6,829 nt of DNA from Candidatus Omnitrophota bacterium (lineage in GTDB: Bacteria > Omnitrophota > Koll11 > VGKN01), in assembly GCA_016867055.1 (NCBI GenBank), contig VGKN01000086.1, positions 1 to 6,829 on the forward strand. The letters are read 5' to 3'. The position numbers were made by a program, and so were the translations under genes. Below are positions 1-4,961 of this stretch, piece after piece; position 1 is the stretch's first letter, and each line of letters starts with the position of its first letter. The notes under the pieces were generated by a model. It made no database searches, was not told the DNA's origin, and saw only the letters and a program-made list of their open reading frames with translations.

Positions 1-373
1 AATCGTAATCCTTAAGATTTAAAGGAATTATACTCCTTGTCTCGCCCTGTTGTGCGCCAAGAAAGGTATAGTAGAAAGAGAAGCTGCCCTTTATGGTTAC
101 ATTATAATCGAGCTTAAGGGAACGCCCTGTTAATCCTCTTGTTGATACAGGAGGAGTTGTAAATGAAGGAACACATCCGCCGGGTAATTCCTCATCTCCT
201 TGATTCTTTCCGCCGAGCAAATTATACGTTATGCCCTTATCAAAATCATCTACCAGAATACTAAAGTTTTCTGCTTTATAAGAAATTGCCTGGGCAAAAC
301 TACATTCAGTTCCTACAATAAACAGGGCAGGAAGAAATATAAAAAGCAAAGAAACCGCATTATTAGATTTCAT
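1..373 (-). CDS. Secreted protein with jelly-roll/CBM-like domain, 3' end beyond the window
   Basis: The frame is open from the ATG at 371-373 to the left edge, giving 124 codons and no stop, so the C-terminus is missing. Residues 1-29 form a signal peptide: a short basic start, a hydrophobic core LLFIFLPALFIV, and a likely cut near FAQA. The mature part begins SILVDDFDKG (38-47), followed by NLLGG (51-55) and GRSLKLDYNV (83-92). The same order of motifs occurs in the C-terminal domain of the gene just upstream (LLVTDFSSG, GG, FVRLNYDV), so the two are probably related. The pattern recalls CIA30/CBM11-like beta-sandwich domains; this is a family impression and no sugar-binding residue can be assigned. 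The start overlaps the upstream stop codon as ATGA, and a ribosome-binding site AAGGAGGG lies inside the upstream gene's last codons, so translation is probably coupled. It is expected to act outside the inner membrane. Confidence 0.8.
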   Translation of the reverse strand, partial: MKSNNAVSLLFIFLPALFIVGTECSFAQAISYKAENFSILVDDFDKGITYNLLGGKNQGDEELPGGCVPSFTTPPVSTRGLTGRSLKLDYNVTIKGSFSFYYTFLGAQQGETRSIIPLNLKDYD

Positions 374-1527
374 CTTACCCTCCTTCTTTCAACTTTTTCC
401 CAGCCGAACTTTGCAAAATTTAAATCATCTATACATATTGTTCCCACCTTCTCAGTTGCTAATATATCATCAAAAACTATGACAAATTCTGTCATATCGG
501 TCCAGTCTGTAATAGCGTTGACCTTTTTTAATTTATCAAGCGGAACCATTATTCTTTGCCAATCAGGAGTTATGCCACTTATAAAATATACTACCCTTTC
601 CCCTTTTCTATTCTTTAACTCTATCTTAAACTGAGTCGTAAATTTATCCTCTCCCTTTACCAGAAAACTGACATATTCATATGGCGTAACATCTAAATCA
701 TTGAGTTTCATCCAGAATCCATTAAACGCAGGCCTTGGAGAGTCCACATCATAATTTAGCCTCACAAAATAGTCTGGCTTGCCAAACCTGTCTAATGTTT
801 CGCCGATTCCCATCCTGCAAAACTGCGTCTCATCCTTTGGGTCATGTTCCCAGGTCCCAAACTCCCCAGCAAAACCACCAAATACCCTTTTAGTGCCGGA
901 GCTAAAATCTGTTACCAGCAAAACATTATCCTTGTCGGAAACAATCGTATCGTAAATTTCGGTCTTTTTATCCTTTTTCTGTGCGAGCTTAGCTTCTTCA
1001 AGCTCTTGGGCTTTTTTAATCCGAGCAGTCTCTTCTGCTTTTGCTTTTTGGGCTTCTTCTAATTCCTTGGCTCTTTTGGCTTCCTCAAGCTCCTGGGTCT
1101 TTCTAATTCGTTCAGCTTCTTCTTGAGCTTTCTTAAGCCGTGCGGCTCCTTCAAGTTCTTTTGCCTTCTTAATTCTAGCAGCCTCCTCCTTTGCCCTTTT
1201 AACCCTTTCTATTTCCTTAGCCTTACTTGCCTTTTCTTCAGCCTTTCGGGCTTCTTCAATCTCACTTTCCGAAGGTTTCGTGGTGTAACCGCCTTTTACA
1301 TAAACATATCCTCTATTTCCCCATGGTTTTATTTGCCCGGCCTTATTCGGCCACCACCAGTGTCCTCCGCGCTCTTCATCCTTTACAGGCCCTGGATTAG
1401 CATCCGTTGGCCACCATTCTAAAATCTCCTGGAGTTCTCTATTATCTCCTCTGTCAACGGCTTGAATATCAACAAAAGGGATTAGTAAAAACGCGGCGAT
1501 AACTGCCGATGTTAAACAATACTTCAT
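370..1527 (-). CDS. Secreted Trp-rich, coiled-coil protein with C-terminal CBM-like domain
   Basis: A 385-residue exported protein. Residues 1-23 are a signal peptide ending near DIQA. Residues 38-80 are rich in Trp and Gly (WWP at 38-40, WWWP at 57-60, WGNRGYVYV at 69-77), probably a small fold or aromatic binding patch. Residues about 86-188 are a highly charged Ala/Glu/Lys coiled coil built from imperfect 11-12-residue units such as ARIKKAKELE, ARLKKAQEEAE and ARIKKAQELEEAK. Residues 200-375 form a beta-rich domain: LLVTDFSSG, YFVRLNYDV, FNGFWMKLNDLD, YEYVSFLVKG and a closing GTICIDDLNF, reminiscent of CIA30/CBM11-like jelly rolls. The domain order suggests a periplasmic or envelope protein that holds a binding domain on a stalk; that role is inferred. 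The ATG has a near-perfect GGAGGTGA site at 1533-1540. It is the second gene of a minus-strand operon, 25 bases after the broken gene and overlapping the next gene by four bases. Confidence 0.85.
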   Translation of the reverse strand: MKYCLTSAVIAAFLLIPFVDIQAVDRGDNRELQEILEWWPTDANPGPVKDEERGGHWWWPNKAGQIKPWGNRGYVYVKGGYTTKPSESEIEEARKAEEKASKAKEIERVKRAKEEAARIKKAKELEGAARLKKAQEEAERIRKTQELEEAKRAKELEEAQKAKAEETARIKKAQELEEAKLAQKKDKKTEIYDTIVSDKDNVLLVTDFSSGTKRVFGGFAGEFGTWEHDPKDETQFCRMGIGETLDRFGKPDYFVRLNYDVDSPRPAFNGFWMKLNDLDVTPYEYVSFLVKGEDKFTTQFKIELKNRKGERVVYFISGITPDWQRIMVPLDKLKKVNAITDWTDMTEFVIVFDDILATEKVGTICIDDLNFAKFGWEKVERRRVR

Positions 1528-1532
1528 TTAAC

Positions 1533-1540
1533 TCACCTCC
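1533..1540 (-). promoter_or_regulatory. Strong ribosome-binding site of the 385-aa gene
   Basis: The minus strand reads GGAGGTGAGTTAA directly before the ATG at 1525-1527. This is nearly full complementarity to the 16S 3' end. Because it sits just after the broken first gene, it can load ribosomes independently and keep this gene expressed although the upstream frame is disrupted. Confidence 0.8.
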
Positions 1541-1552
1541 TTAAAAAATTAC

Positions 1553-1932
1553 TTATTTATATGGTATTTTTATTCCTTTTTCGTTAATGCTAATTTCCTT
1601 AAGAATAAGTATATCTGCAGGATTTAATAAATACTTTATGATTCTTTACCGTTATATCAATAGGAATTTTTTTGGCAATAGGTCTATCTTAAAATTTTTG
1701 GCGAACTCCCCTTTCTTTAAGGAAAAATCTGTATCGGAAAGCGCTCTGGCTTTATCCAGTATAAATCCCATCTGTTCCCTATCCAGATACGGTCTATTTA
1801 TCAGATTTAGGGCATGAATCTCCTCTTTTAGATTTTCTGTTTCTCAAATTCCTTTGAAAATCCAGAAGGGACATTTATGATTAAAAAAATTGATATAATT
1901 GAAGTGAAAAGAATGGCTCTATAAAACCTCAT
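1553..1932 (-). pseudogene. Frameshifted small secreted protein, first gene of the operon
   Basis: The frame starting ATG at 1930-1932 encodes a signal peptide (MRFYRAILFTSIISIFLII ... SGFSKEFEKQ) but hits TAA at 1828-1830. The protein continues in the -1 frame as ENLKEEIHALNLI, then NRPYLDREQMGFILDKARAL, up to TAA at 1652-1654. A further -1 shift in a run of seven A gives KKIPIDITVKNHKVFI, and another shift near 1623-1625 gives NPADILILKEISINEKG ending at TAA 1553-1555. Adding one A to the run at 1833-1836 and one at 1667-1673 would join the first three parts. The body is helical; 'LNLIN..YLDREQM..IL' is a pattern I associate with small periplasmic proteins in Omnitrophota-like genomes, from memory only. 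No good ribosome-binding site precedes the ATG, and the predicted transcript start lies only about four bases upstream. Either a decaying gene or homopolymer errors in the assembly would explain the pattern. Confidence 0.6.
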
Positions 1933-1942
1933 AGGTTGTTAA

Positions 1943-1972
1943 ACTCTACCACAGAAATTAAACTATTGTCAA
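1943..1972 (-). promoter_or_regulatory. Sigma-70-type promoter for the left operon
   Basis: On the minus strand a perfect TTGACA (1967-1972) is followed after 18 bases by TAGAGT (1943-1948), preceded by TGG as an extended -10. Transcription would start near 1936, leaving almost no leader before the ATG at 1932. It is the only good promoter seen ahead of the three-gene minus-strand operon. The 18-base spacer and two -10 mismatches make it moderate in strength. Confidence 0.5.
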
Positions 1973-1995
1973 CTGTTTTATATTATCATAAAACC

Positions 1996-2022
1996 AAAAA
2001 CGGCTCAAAAAAGCCGTTTTTT
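1996..2022. terminator. Bidirectional intrinsic terminator
   Basis: A ten-base-pair stem, AAAAACGGCT (1996-2005) with AGCCGTTTTT (2012-2021), closes a six-base loop. It has a run of T on the plus strand and TTTTTGG on the minus strand. It stands between the ATPase unit, which is read toward it on the minus strand, and the promoter of the left operon. It could end ATPase transcripts about 410 bases after the stop codon and insulate the left operon. It abuts the left end of the first long repeat. Confidence 0.65.
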
Positions 2023-2432
2023 GGGTTCTCACCTTCAGCAAGAAACATTGGCGGCGCTCATGCGACGAAATCAGAATGTTTTATTCTCAAAAATTATCTA
2101 CCTGAACAAGACTCGCGCTTAGCGCTTGTGCCGAAAGGTTATCGTTACTTCCCGAGCAATGCTTGTTATAGCGCTCGGATACTTCATAAATAGAGGCTCG
2201 CTTTATACCTCCTCTTCCGCTAAACGTGCCGTCCTTCTGGGGGACGGCAGCGGAAAAGCGTAACCTCTCCCCCTTAAATCTCTAAGAGAGAGATCTTCCC
2301 TCTCTCCTCAGGGAGAGGTGGAAAGAAAAAGACAAAATTTTTCAAAAAGTAAACCCAAACACAACAACCTCAAGGGGCGGGCGTGGTGCGGGCACGCCCG
2401 CCCCTATATGTCAGGTGAAAATTGGTTGAAAT
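2018..2432. repeat. Long hairpin-rich intergenic repeat, copy A
   Basis: This non-coding block is repeated in the same orientation at 4183-4621. The first part (2018-2212) is about 80% identical by eye to 4183-4371, with shared islands such as GCGCTTGTGCC, CCCGAGCAATGC and TGTTATAGCGCTCGGATAC. The middle (2213-2320) differs in sequence between copies but in both is a chain of hairpins. The end (from about 2327, AAAGACAA...) is again shared, including a GC-rich palindrome and the final TTGGTTGAAAT. Internal stems here include CCGAGC 2152-2157 with 2173-2178, TGCCGTCC 2227-2234 with 2242-2249 inside TTCCGC 2215-2220 with 2250-2255, and CCTCTCCC-type runs to about 2320. The right end touches the ATPase stop codon. 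No transposase is encoded; it resembles a non-autonomous (MITE- or REP-like) element. Confidence 0.75.
2373..2405. repeat. GC-rich perfect hairpin in repeat copy A
   Basis: A 13-bp perfect stem, AGGGGCGGGCGTG (2373-2385) with 2393-2405, closes the seven-base loop GTGCGGG. It is strikingly GC-rich against the AT-rich surroundings and starts 27 bases past the ATPase stop, in position to stabilise or end that transcript, although no T run follows on the minus strand. Copy B carries the same stem with the loop in the reverse orientation. Confidence 0.8.
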
Positions 2433-3869
2433 TTAAAAAAATAGAAGAAAAACTGATAAAGGAATAAATAACAATTTATTTTCTTCTTTATTTTGGATGA
2501 AATTTTTCGTTACAACTATACCAAATTTTTGATTATACTTTTCTATAAAATGCTTTATAGAAGCTACATCATCTATTTCTTCTCGATATTTAACTTCAAC
2601 TGGCAAATATCGTTTACCTCCTAAACTAACTATAAAATCTATATCCCTATTTTTCTCTTTATAAAAACTCAATTCTATAATTCCTTCAAAGTTCCTAAGA
2701 GCATTAAAAACTAAATTCTCTGCATAAAAACCAAGCATGGTATTATCTTCCAAAAGTTTATTTCCTAATTTTAATATTGCATTACGTAAAGCCAAATCAA
2801 CCAAATAGCATTTAACACTACCCCGTCTAAACTTAAGAGGTCTTCTTGAAAATTTTGGTATGCTTTTAACCAAATCTGTCATTTCTAAAAGTGGTAAATA
2901 TTTCTCAAGCATTACTCTGCTTACGCCAATTTTTTCAGACGCTTTTTCTAAGTTTATTTCCTGTCCTGGTTGTTCTATTAATGAGAGGTAAAATCTCTTT
3001 ATGTTTTCCGGTTTCCTGAATTCAGTAGCTATTACCAAATCTTCAAATATTACTTTCTGAATTTGGTTATCAAAAAGGTACTCTTGTTTTTTTACAATAT
3101 CTGGAAACTCCCATGCCTCAGGAAAGCCGCCTTCAATAAAATATTTATCAAGCAAATTATTAAGTTCAGAGAAATTGGGCGGAGAAACTTCTAGTGGGAG
3201 AGGCCCTATCTTCTGCCAATCAATTAGAGTTCCCCGTTGTAACTTATATCCAAAATCAGTTGCTGCATTGACAAAATCTAATAATTCTTTATTATCACTT
3301 TTATTAAAATATACAAATTCTTTAAAAGAAAATGGCAGTAGATGATAATCTTTAATTCGCCCTAATAGACTCTCTCTGCTTTTTTTAAAAATTGGGGATG
3401 AGGCAAAACCAGATATTAAAAACCGACAAGGAAATCCTAAATCATAGTATTTCTTTAGATATAATTCCCACTTTTCAAATCTTTGAATTTCATCTAAAAA
3501 GAAATAAACTGTTTTATCTTTGAGTTTTGTATCAGCCCATCTTATTAAATTATCAAAAAACTTTTCTCTAATATACGTCTCTACCATAAGTGGATCATCA
3601 AAAGAAAAATAAACTATCCGTGCTGGCTCTATATGGTCTACATGAATCAAATCTTTTATTATTTGTTTTAAGAGAGTAGTCTTACCGACTCTTCTGGGAC
3701 CTGTTAAAGAAATTATTTGCTTTAAAGTGAAGAGGTCTTTATATACTTTATAGAAAATCGGCCTTTTAAAAATTTTTGTCTCGAACTGAGGAGTTTTCCA
3801 CCAGGAATTGTAAGGTTCCAGTATTGTTTCTAACTCGATATTGCTGAATCCGTTTTGATATTTTACCAA
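2433..3869 (-). CDS. AAA_14/DUF4143 family ATP-binding protein
   Basis: A 478-residue ATPase of the widespread bacterial and archaeal AAA_14 plus DUF4143 type. Residues 57-65 are the Walker A loop GPRRVGKTT. Residues 121-129, VYFFLDEIQ, carry the Walker B acids D126 and E127. LISGFASS (151-158) is the sensor region, with Phe where many relatives read GSS, and LLGR (168-171) is a likely arginine finger. EGGFP (246-250) marks the middle region. Residues 310-335 look like a winged helix (IGVSRVMLEKYLPLLE). The C-terminal DUF4143 part has RDIDFIV (408-414) and PVEVKYR (423-429), a PD-(D/E)XK-like core with D411, E425 and K427. Length is near the upper usual range. The physiological role of the family is unknown; action on nucleic acid is inferred from the nuclease-like fold. 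The start is TTG at 3867-3869, chosen because AAGGAG lies six bases upstream and no ATG fits. It is a single-gene unit between two direct repeats, suggesting an acquired cassette. Confidence 0.9.
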   Translation of the reverse strand: MVKYQNGFSNIELETILEPYNSWWKTPQFETKIFKRPIFYKVYKDLFTLKQIISLTGPRRVGKTTLLKQIIKDLIHVDHIEPARIVYFSFDDPLMVETYIREKFFDNLIRWADTKLKDKTVYFFLDEIQRFEKWELYLKKYYDLGFPCRFLISGFASSPIFKKSRESLLGRIKDYHLLPFSFKEFVYFNKSDNKELLDFVNAATDFGYKLQRGTLIDWQKIGPLPLEVSPPNFSELNNLLDKYFIEGGFPEAWEFPDIVKKQEYLFDNQIQKVIFEDLVIATEFRKPENIKRFYLSLIEQPGQEINLEKASEKIGVSRVMLEKYLPLLEMTDLVKSIPKFSRRPLKFRRGSVKCYLVDLALRNAILKLGNKLLEDNTMLGFYAENLVFNALRNFEGIIELSFYKEKNRDIDFIVSLGGKRYLPVEVKYREEIDDVASIKHFIEKYNQKFGIVVTKNFIQNKEENKLLFIPLSVFLLFF

Positions 3870-3875
3870 AGCTTA

Positions 3876-3881
3876 CTCCTT
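3876..3881 (-). promoter_or_regulatory. Ribosome-binding site that fixes a TTG start
   Basis: The minus strand reads AAGGAG, then six bases (TAAGCT), then TTG GTA AAA TAT. This spacing is ideal for the TTG and is the reason for preferring it over any internal start. Confidence 0.7.
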
Positions 3882-3894
3882 TTTATATTTCCAT

Positions 3895-3918
3895 TTATGT
3901 ATAATATATTATACATAA
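3895..3918. promoter_or_regulatory. 24-bp perfect palindrome, candidate operator
   Basis: Two uninterrupted 12-base arms (TTATGTATAATA and its complement) are centred between 3906 and 3907. The palindrome covers the whole -10 box and the predicted start of the ATPase transcript, the classic place for a repressor site. It is AT-only except for one G-C pair in each arm. The binding protein is not known; the XRE regulator encoded at 4708 is one candidate, by proximity only. Confidence 0.55.
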
Positions 3919-3935
3919 TTCTTTTATTTTGTCAA
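3908..3935 (-). promoter_or_regulatory. Consensus sigma-70 promoter of the ATPase gene
   Basis: On the minus strand a perfect TTGACA (3930-3935), a 16-base spacer and a perfect TATAAT (3908-3913) place the start near 3901, giving a leader of about 30 bases that includes the AAGGAG site. Such a strong promoter on an AAA_14/DUF4143 gene suggests that it needs repression, matching the palindrome over its -10 box. Confidence 0.75.
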
Positions 3936-3971
3936 CTATAATAATTTCAATAAGTTATAATCGCACATACT

Positions 3972-4034
3972 TTAAAATGCACGGCTTTTTATATATCCTT
4001 TTTGATTTAATCTAACACCCTGCAGAGTAATCAT
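3972..4034 (-). CDS. Possible 20-codon ORF upstream of the ATPase
   Basis: ATG at 4032-4034, preceded by GGAGG four bases upstream, opens a 20-codon frame (MITLQGVRLN then QKGYIKSRAF) ending in TAA. The spacing is slightly short but the site is strong. It lies on the ATPase strand, before that gene's own promoter. No family is recognised. It could be a leader peptide, the 5' remnant of a gene broken when the cassette arrived, or chance. Confidence 0.25.
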   Translation of the reverse strand: MITLQGVRLNQKGYIKSRAF

Positions 4035-4110
4035 TTGTCCTCCAAATTTTATTATGAAATTTTCCTTCCGTAAAAATGCTTGATACTCCAATAAATGGAA
4101 ACGATATACC

Positions 4111-4136
4111 TTCTCACCTTCTCGGCGGTACTCATA
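4111..4136. repeat. Short degenerate fragment of the long repeat
   Basis: TTCTCACCTTC followed by TCGGCGGTACTCAT matches the first bases of copy A (TTCTCACCTTC, then TTGGCGGCGCTCAT) if about 11 bases are missing. It sits 70 bases before copy B in the same orientation, so it may be the remnant of a third insertion or of an older left end. Confidence 0.35.
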
Positions 4137-4139
4137 AGC

Positions 4140-4165
4140 ATGTTCGCACTTATACGTGCGAACAT
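4140..4165. repeat. Perfect 10-bp hairpin ahead of repeat copy B
   Basis: ATGTTCGCAC (4140-4149) pairs with GTGCGAACAT (4156-4165) around the loop TTATAC. It stands where copy A has its terminator hairpin, but is unrelated in sequence and lacks a T run, so termination is unlikely to be efficient. The rest of 4035-4182 shows no coding signal. Confidence 0.55.
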
Positions 4166-4470
4166 TTGTTCCCTAACACCCCTTTTTGGATTCTCGCCTT
4201 AGGTAAGAAACAGTGGCGGGGCTTATGCGACGGAATCAGAATATATTTTAAGAAAAGTTTATCTATCTAAACTCGCCCTCAGCGCTTGTGCCAAAAGTTT
4301 TTGCTTATCTCCCGAGCAATGCGTGTTATAGCGCTCGGATACACGTAAATGAAACTCGCTTTATGCCCTCCCTTTCTCCGCCCCCGAGTCCCTAAATAGC
4401 AACAGGACGCCCTCCCACAGAGGGCTCGGCGACTCTTGCAGAGGGCTTTTAATCCTCTCCCCCTAAATGT

Positions 4471-4519
4471 CCCCCTCTCCTTATATAACAAGATGATATA
4501 GACGAATAAGGAGAGGGGG
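4471..4519. repeat. 14-bp perfect stem-loop in repeat copy B
   Basis: CCCCCTCTCCTTAT (4471-4484) pairs perfectly with 4506-4519 around a 21-base loop. Copy A has shorter CT/AG-rich stems at the equivalent place, so the fold class is kept while the sequence differs. Confidence 0.75.
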
Positions 4520-4560
4520 AAGAAAAAAGACAATTTTTTAAAAGAAGCGAACAACTTTGA

Positions 4561-4592
4561 GGGGCGGGCGTGCCCGCACCCACGCCCGCCCC
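4561..4592. repeat. GC-rich hairpin in repeat copy B, loop inverted
   Basis: GGGGCGGGCGTG (4561-4572) pairs with CACGCCCGCCCC (4581-4592) around CCCGCACC. The stem equals that of copy A, but the loop is the reverse complement of copy A's loop plus one C, as if the hairpin had flipped between copies. Confidence 0.8.
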
Positions 4593-4614
4593 CTATATCT
4601 ATGGCGAATTTTGG

Positions 4615-4642
4615 TTGAAATGAATGTTTTTTGTAGTATAAT
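4615..4642 (+). promoter_or_regulatory. Promoter of the XRE operon, -35 from the repeat end
   Basis: TTGAAA (4615-4620), a 16-base spacer and a perfect TATAAT (4637-4642) predict a start near 4649, about 58 bases before the ATG at 4708. The -35 lies in the conserved end of repeat copy B. Copy A has the same TTGAAA but no -10 beyond it. Confidence 0.6.
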
Positions 4643-4680
4643 AGCAGTTGTAATAATGGGCGCTTAATAATGATAGCAGT
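4641..4680 (+). promoter_or_regulatory. Paired direct repeats in the XRE leader, possible operators
   Basis: ATAGCAGT occurs at 4641-4648 and 4673-4680, and AATAATG at 4652-4658 and 4666-4672, in the order A-B-B-A, all in direct orientation. They span the predicted transcript start. This is a plausible autoregulatory site for the encoded HTH protein, but the proposal rests on position only. Confidence 0.3.
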
Positions 4681-4707
4681 ATATGGAAATATTGTCAAGG
4701 AGTTTTT

Positions 4708-4902
4708 ATGCTAGGAGAAAATATTAAGAAAGTAAGAAAGAAAAGAAAATTAACTCAAGATAAACTCGCTAGACTCGCAGATATTCCCTATACTACTTTG
4801 ACAAAAATTGAAACAGGAGTAATTAAAAAGCCATCGGTTCAGGCAGTTTCTAAAATAGCAAGAGCTTTGAGTATTAGCATTGATGAATTAATAAAAGAAT
4901 AA
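4708..4902 (+). CDS. Small XRE/Cro-C1 family DNA-binding protein
   Basis: A 64-residue protein that is essentially a single HTH_3 domain. Helix 1 is IKKVRKKRKL (6-15), helices 2 and 3 are LTQDKLARLADI (15-26) and PYTTLTKIETG (27-37), followed by KPSVQAVSKIARALSISIDELI (41-62), the standard ending of the family. It should bind DNA as a dimer and most often such short members are repressors of their own unit. The ATG is set by AAGGAG (4697-4702) five bases upstream. It is the first gene after repeat copy B, 59 bases before the next gene on the same strand, and probably shares a transcript with it. No toxin partner is recognised next to it, though antitoxin or phage-type repressors look the same. 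Family assignment is firm; target and physiological role are unknown. Confidence 0.9.
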   Translation: MLGENIKKVRKKRKLTQDKLARLADIPYTTLTKIETGVIKKPSVQAVSKIARALSISIDELIKE

Positions 4903-4961
4903 CATTATTAATTTTTCTATTATATATAAAGAACAGATTTGTTTGTTAAAGGAGAAATGAA

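Larger units (their letters stand above)
4183..4621. repeat. Long hairpin-rich intergenic repeat, copy B
   Basis: This is the second direct copy of the element at 2018-2432. The first 189 bases align with copy A at about 80%, and the last about 100 bases share AAAGACAA, the GC palindrome and the end TTGGTTGAAAT. Its middle has its own hairpins: GCCCTC with GAGGGC near 4411-4427, a direct repeat of CAGAGGGCT, and a 14-bp stem at 4471-4519. Stem CCGAGC 4312-4317 with 4333-4338 is conserved with copy A. The outermost bases supply the -35 box of the next gene's promoter. No protein-coding signal is supported in it. Confidence 0.75.

Noticed and set aside
200..634. 144-codon plus-strand frame
   Set aside because: It lies opposite two secreted-protein genes with signal peptides, overlap coupling and good ribosome-binding sites; it has no such signals itself.
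844..1422. Plus-strand open frames opposite the 385-aa gene
   Set aside because: These are antisense shadows of the Ala/Glu/Lys coiled-coil codons, producing Phe/Leu/Ser-rich sequence without ribosome-binding sites.
1587..1817. 76-codon plus-strand frame
   Set aside because: It is antisense to the frameshifted secreted-protein gene, whose minus-strand reading shows a signal peptide and a sensible helical pattern; the plus-strand product shows neither.
2116..2190. Short minus-strand frame in repeat copy A (MKYPSAITSIARE ... HKR) ending at the same place as in copy B
   Set aside because: The shared end reflects DNA conservation of the repeat. Mostly non-synonymous differences between copies and no ribosome-binding site argue against coding.
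1936..2193. 85-codon plus-strand frame running through the terminator into repeat copy A
   Set aside because: It crosses a promoter, an intrinsic terminator and repeat DNA, and has no ribosome-binding site.
2018..4621. Repeats as a CRISPR array or as transposon ends with a transposase
   Set aside because: There are only two long copies and no short regular spacers, and the sole gene between them is an AAA_14/DUF4143 ATPase with no DDE or recombinase motif.
4279..4698. 139-codon minus-strand frame (TTG start) lying in repeat copy B
   Set aside because: It covers the repeat, its hairpins and the promoter and ribosome-binding site of the XRE gene. Its last 20 codons can be compared with the same frame in copy A: of seven differing sense codons six change the amino acid, so the protein is not under selection. 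It has no ribosome-binding site and its composition is dominated by the palindromes.
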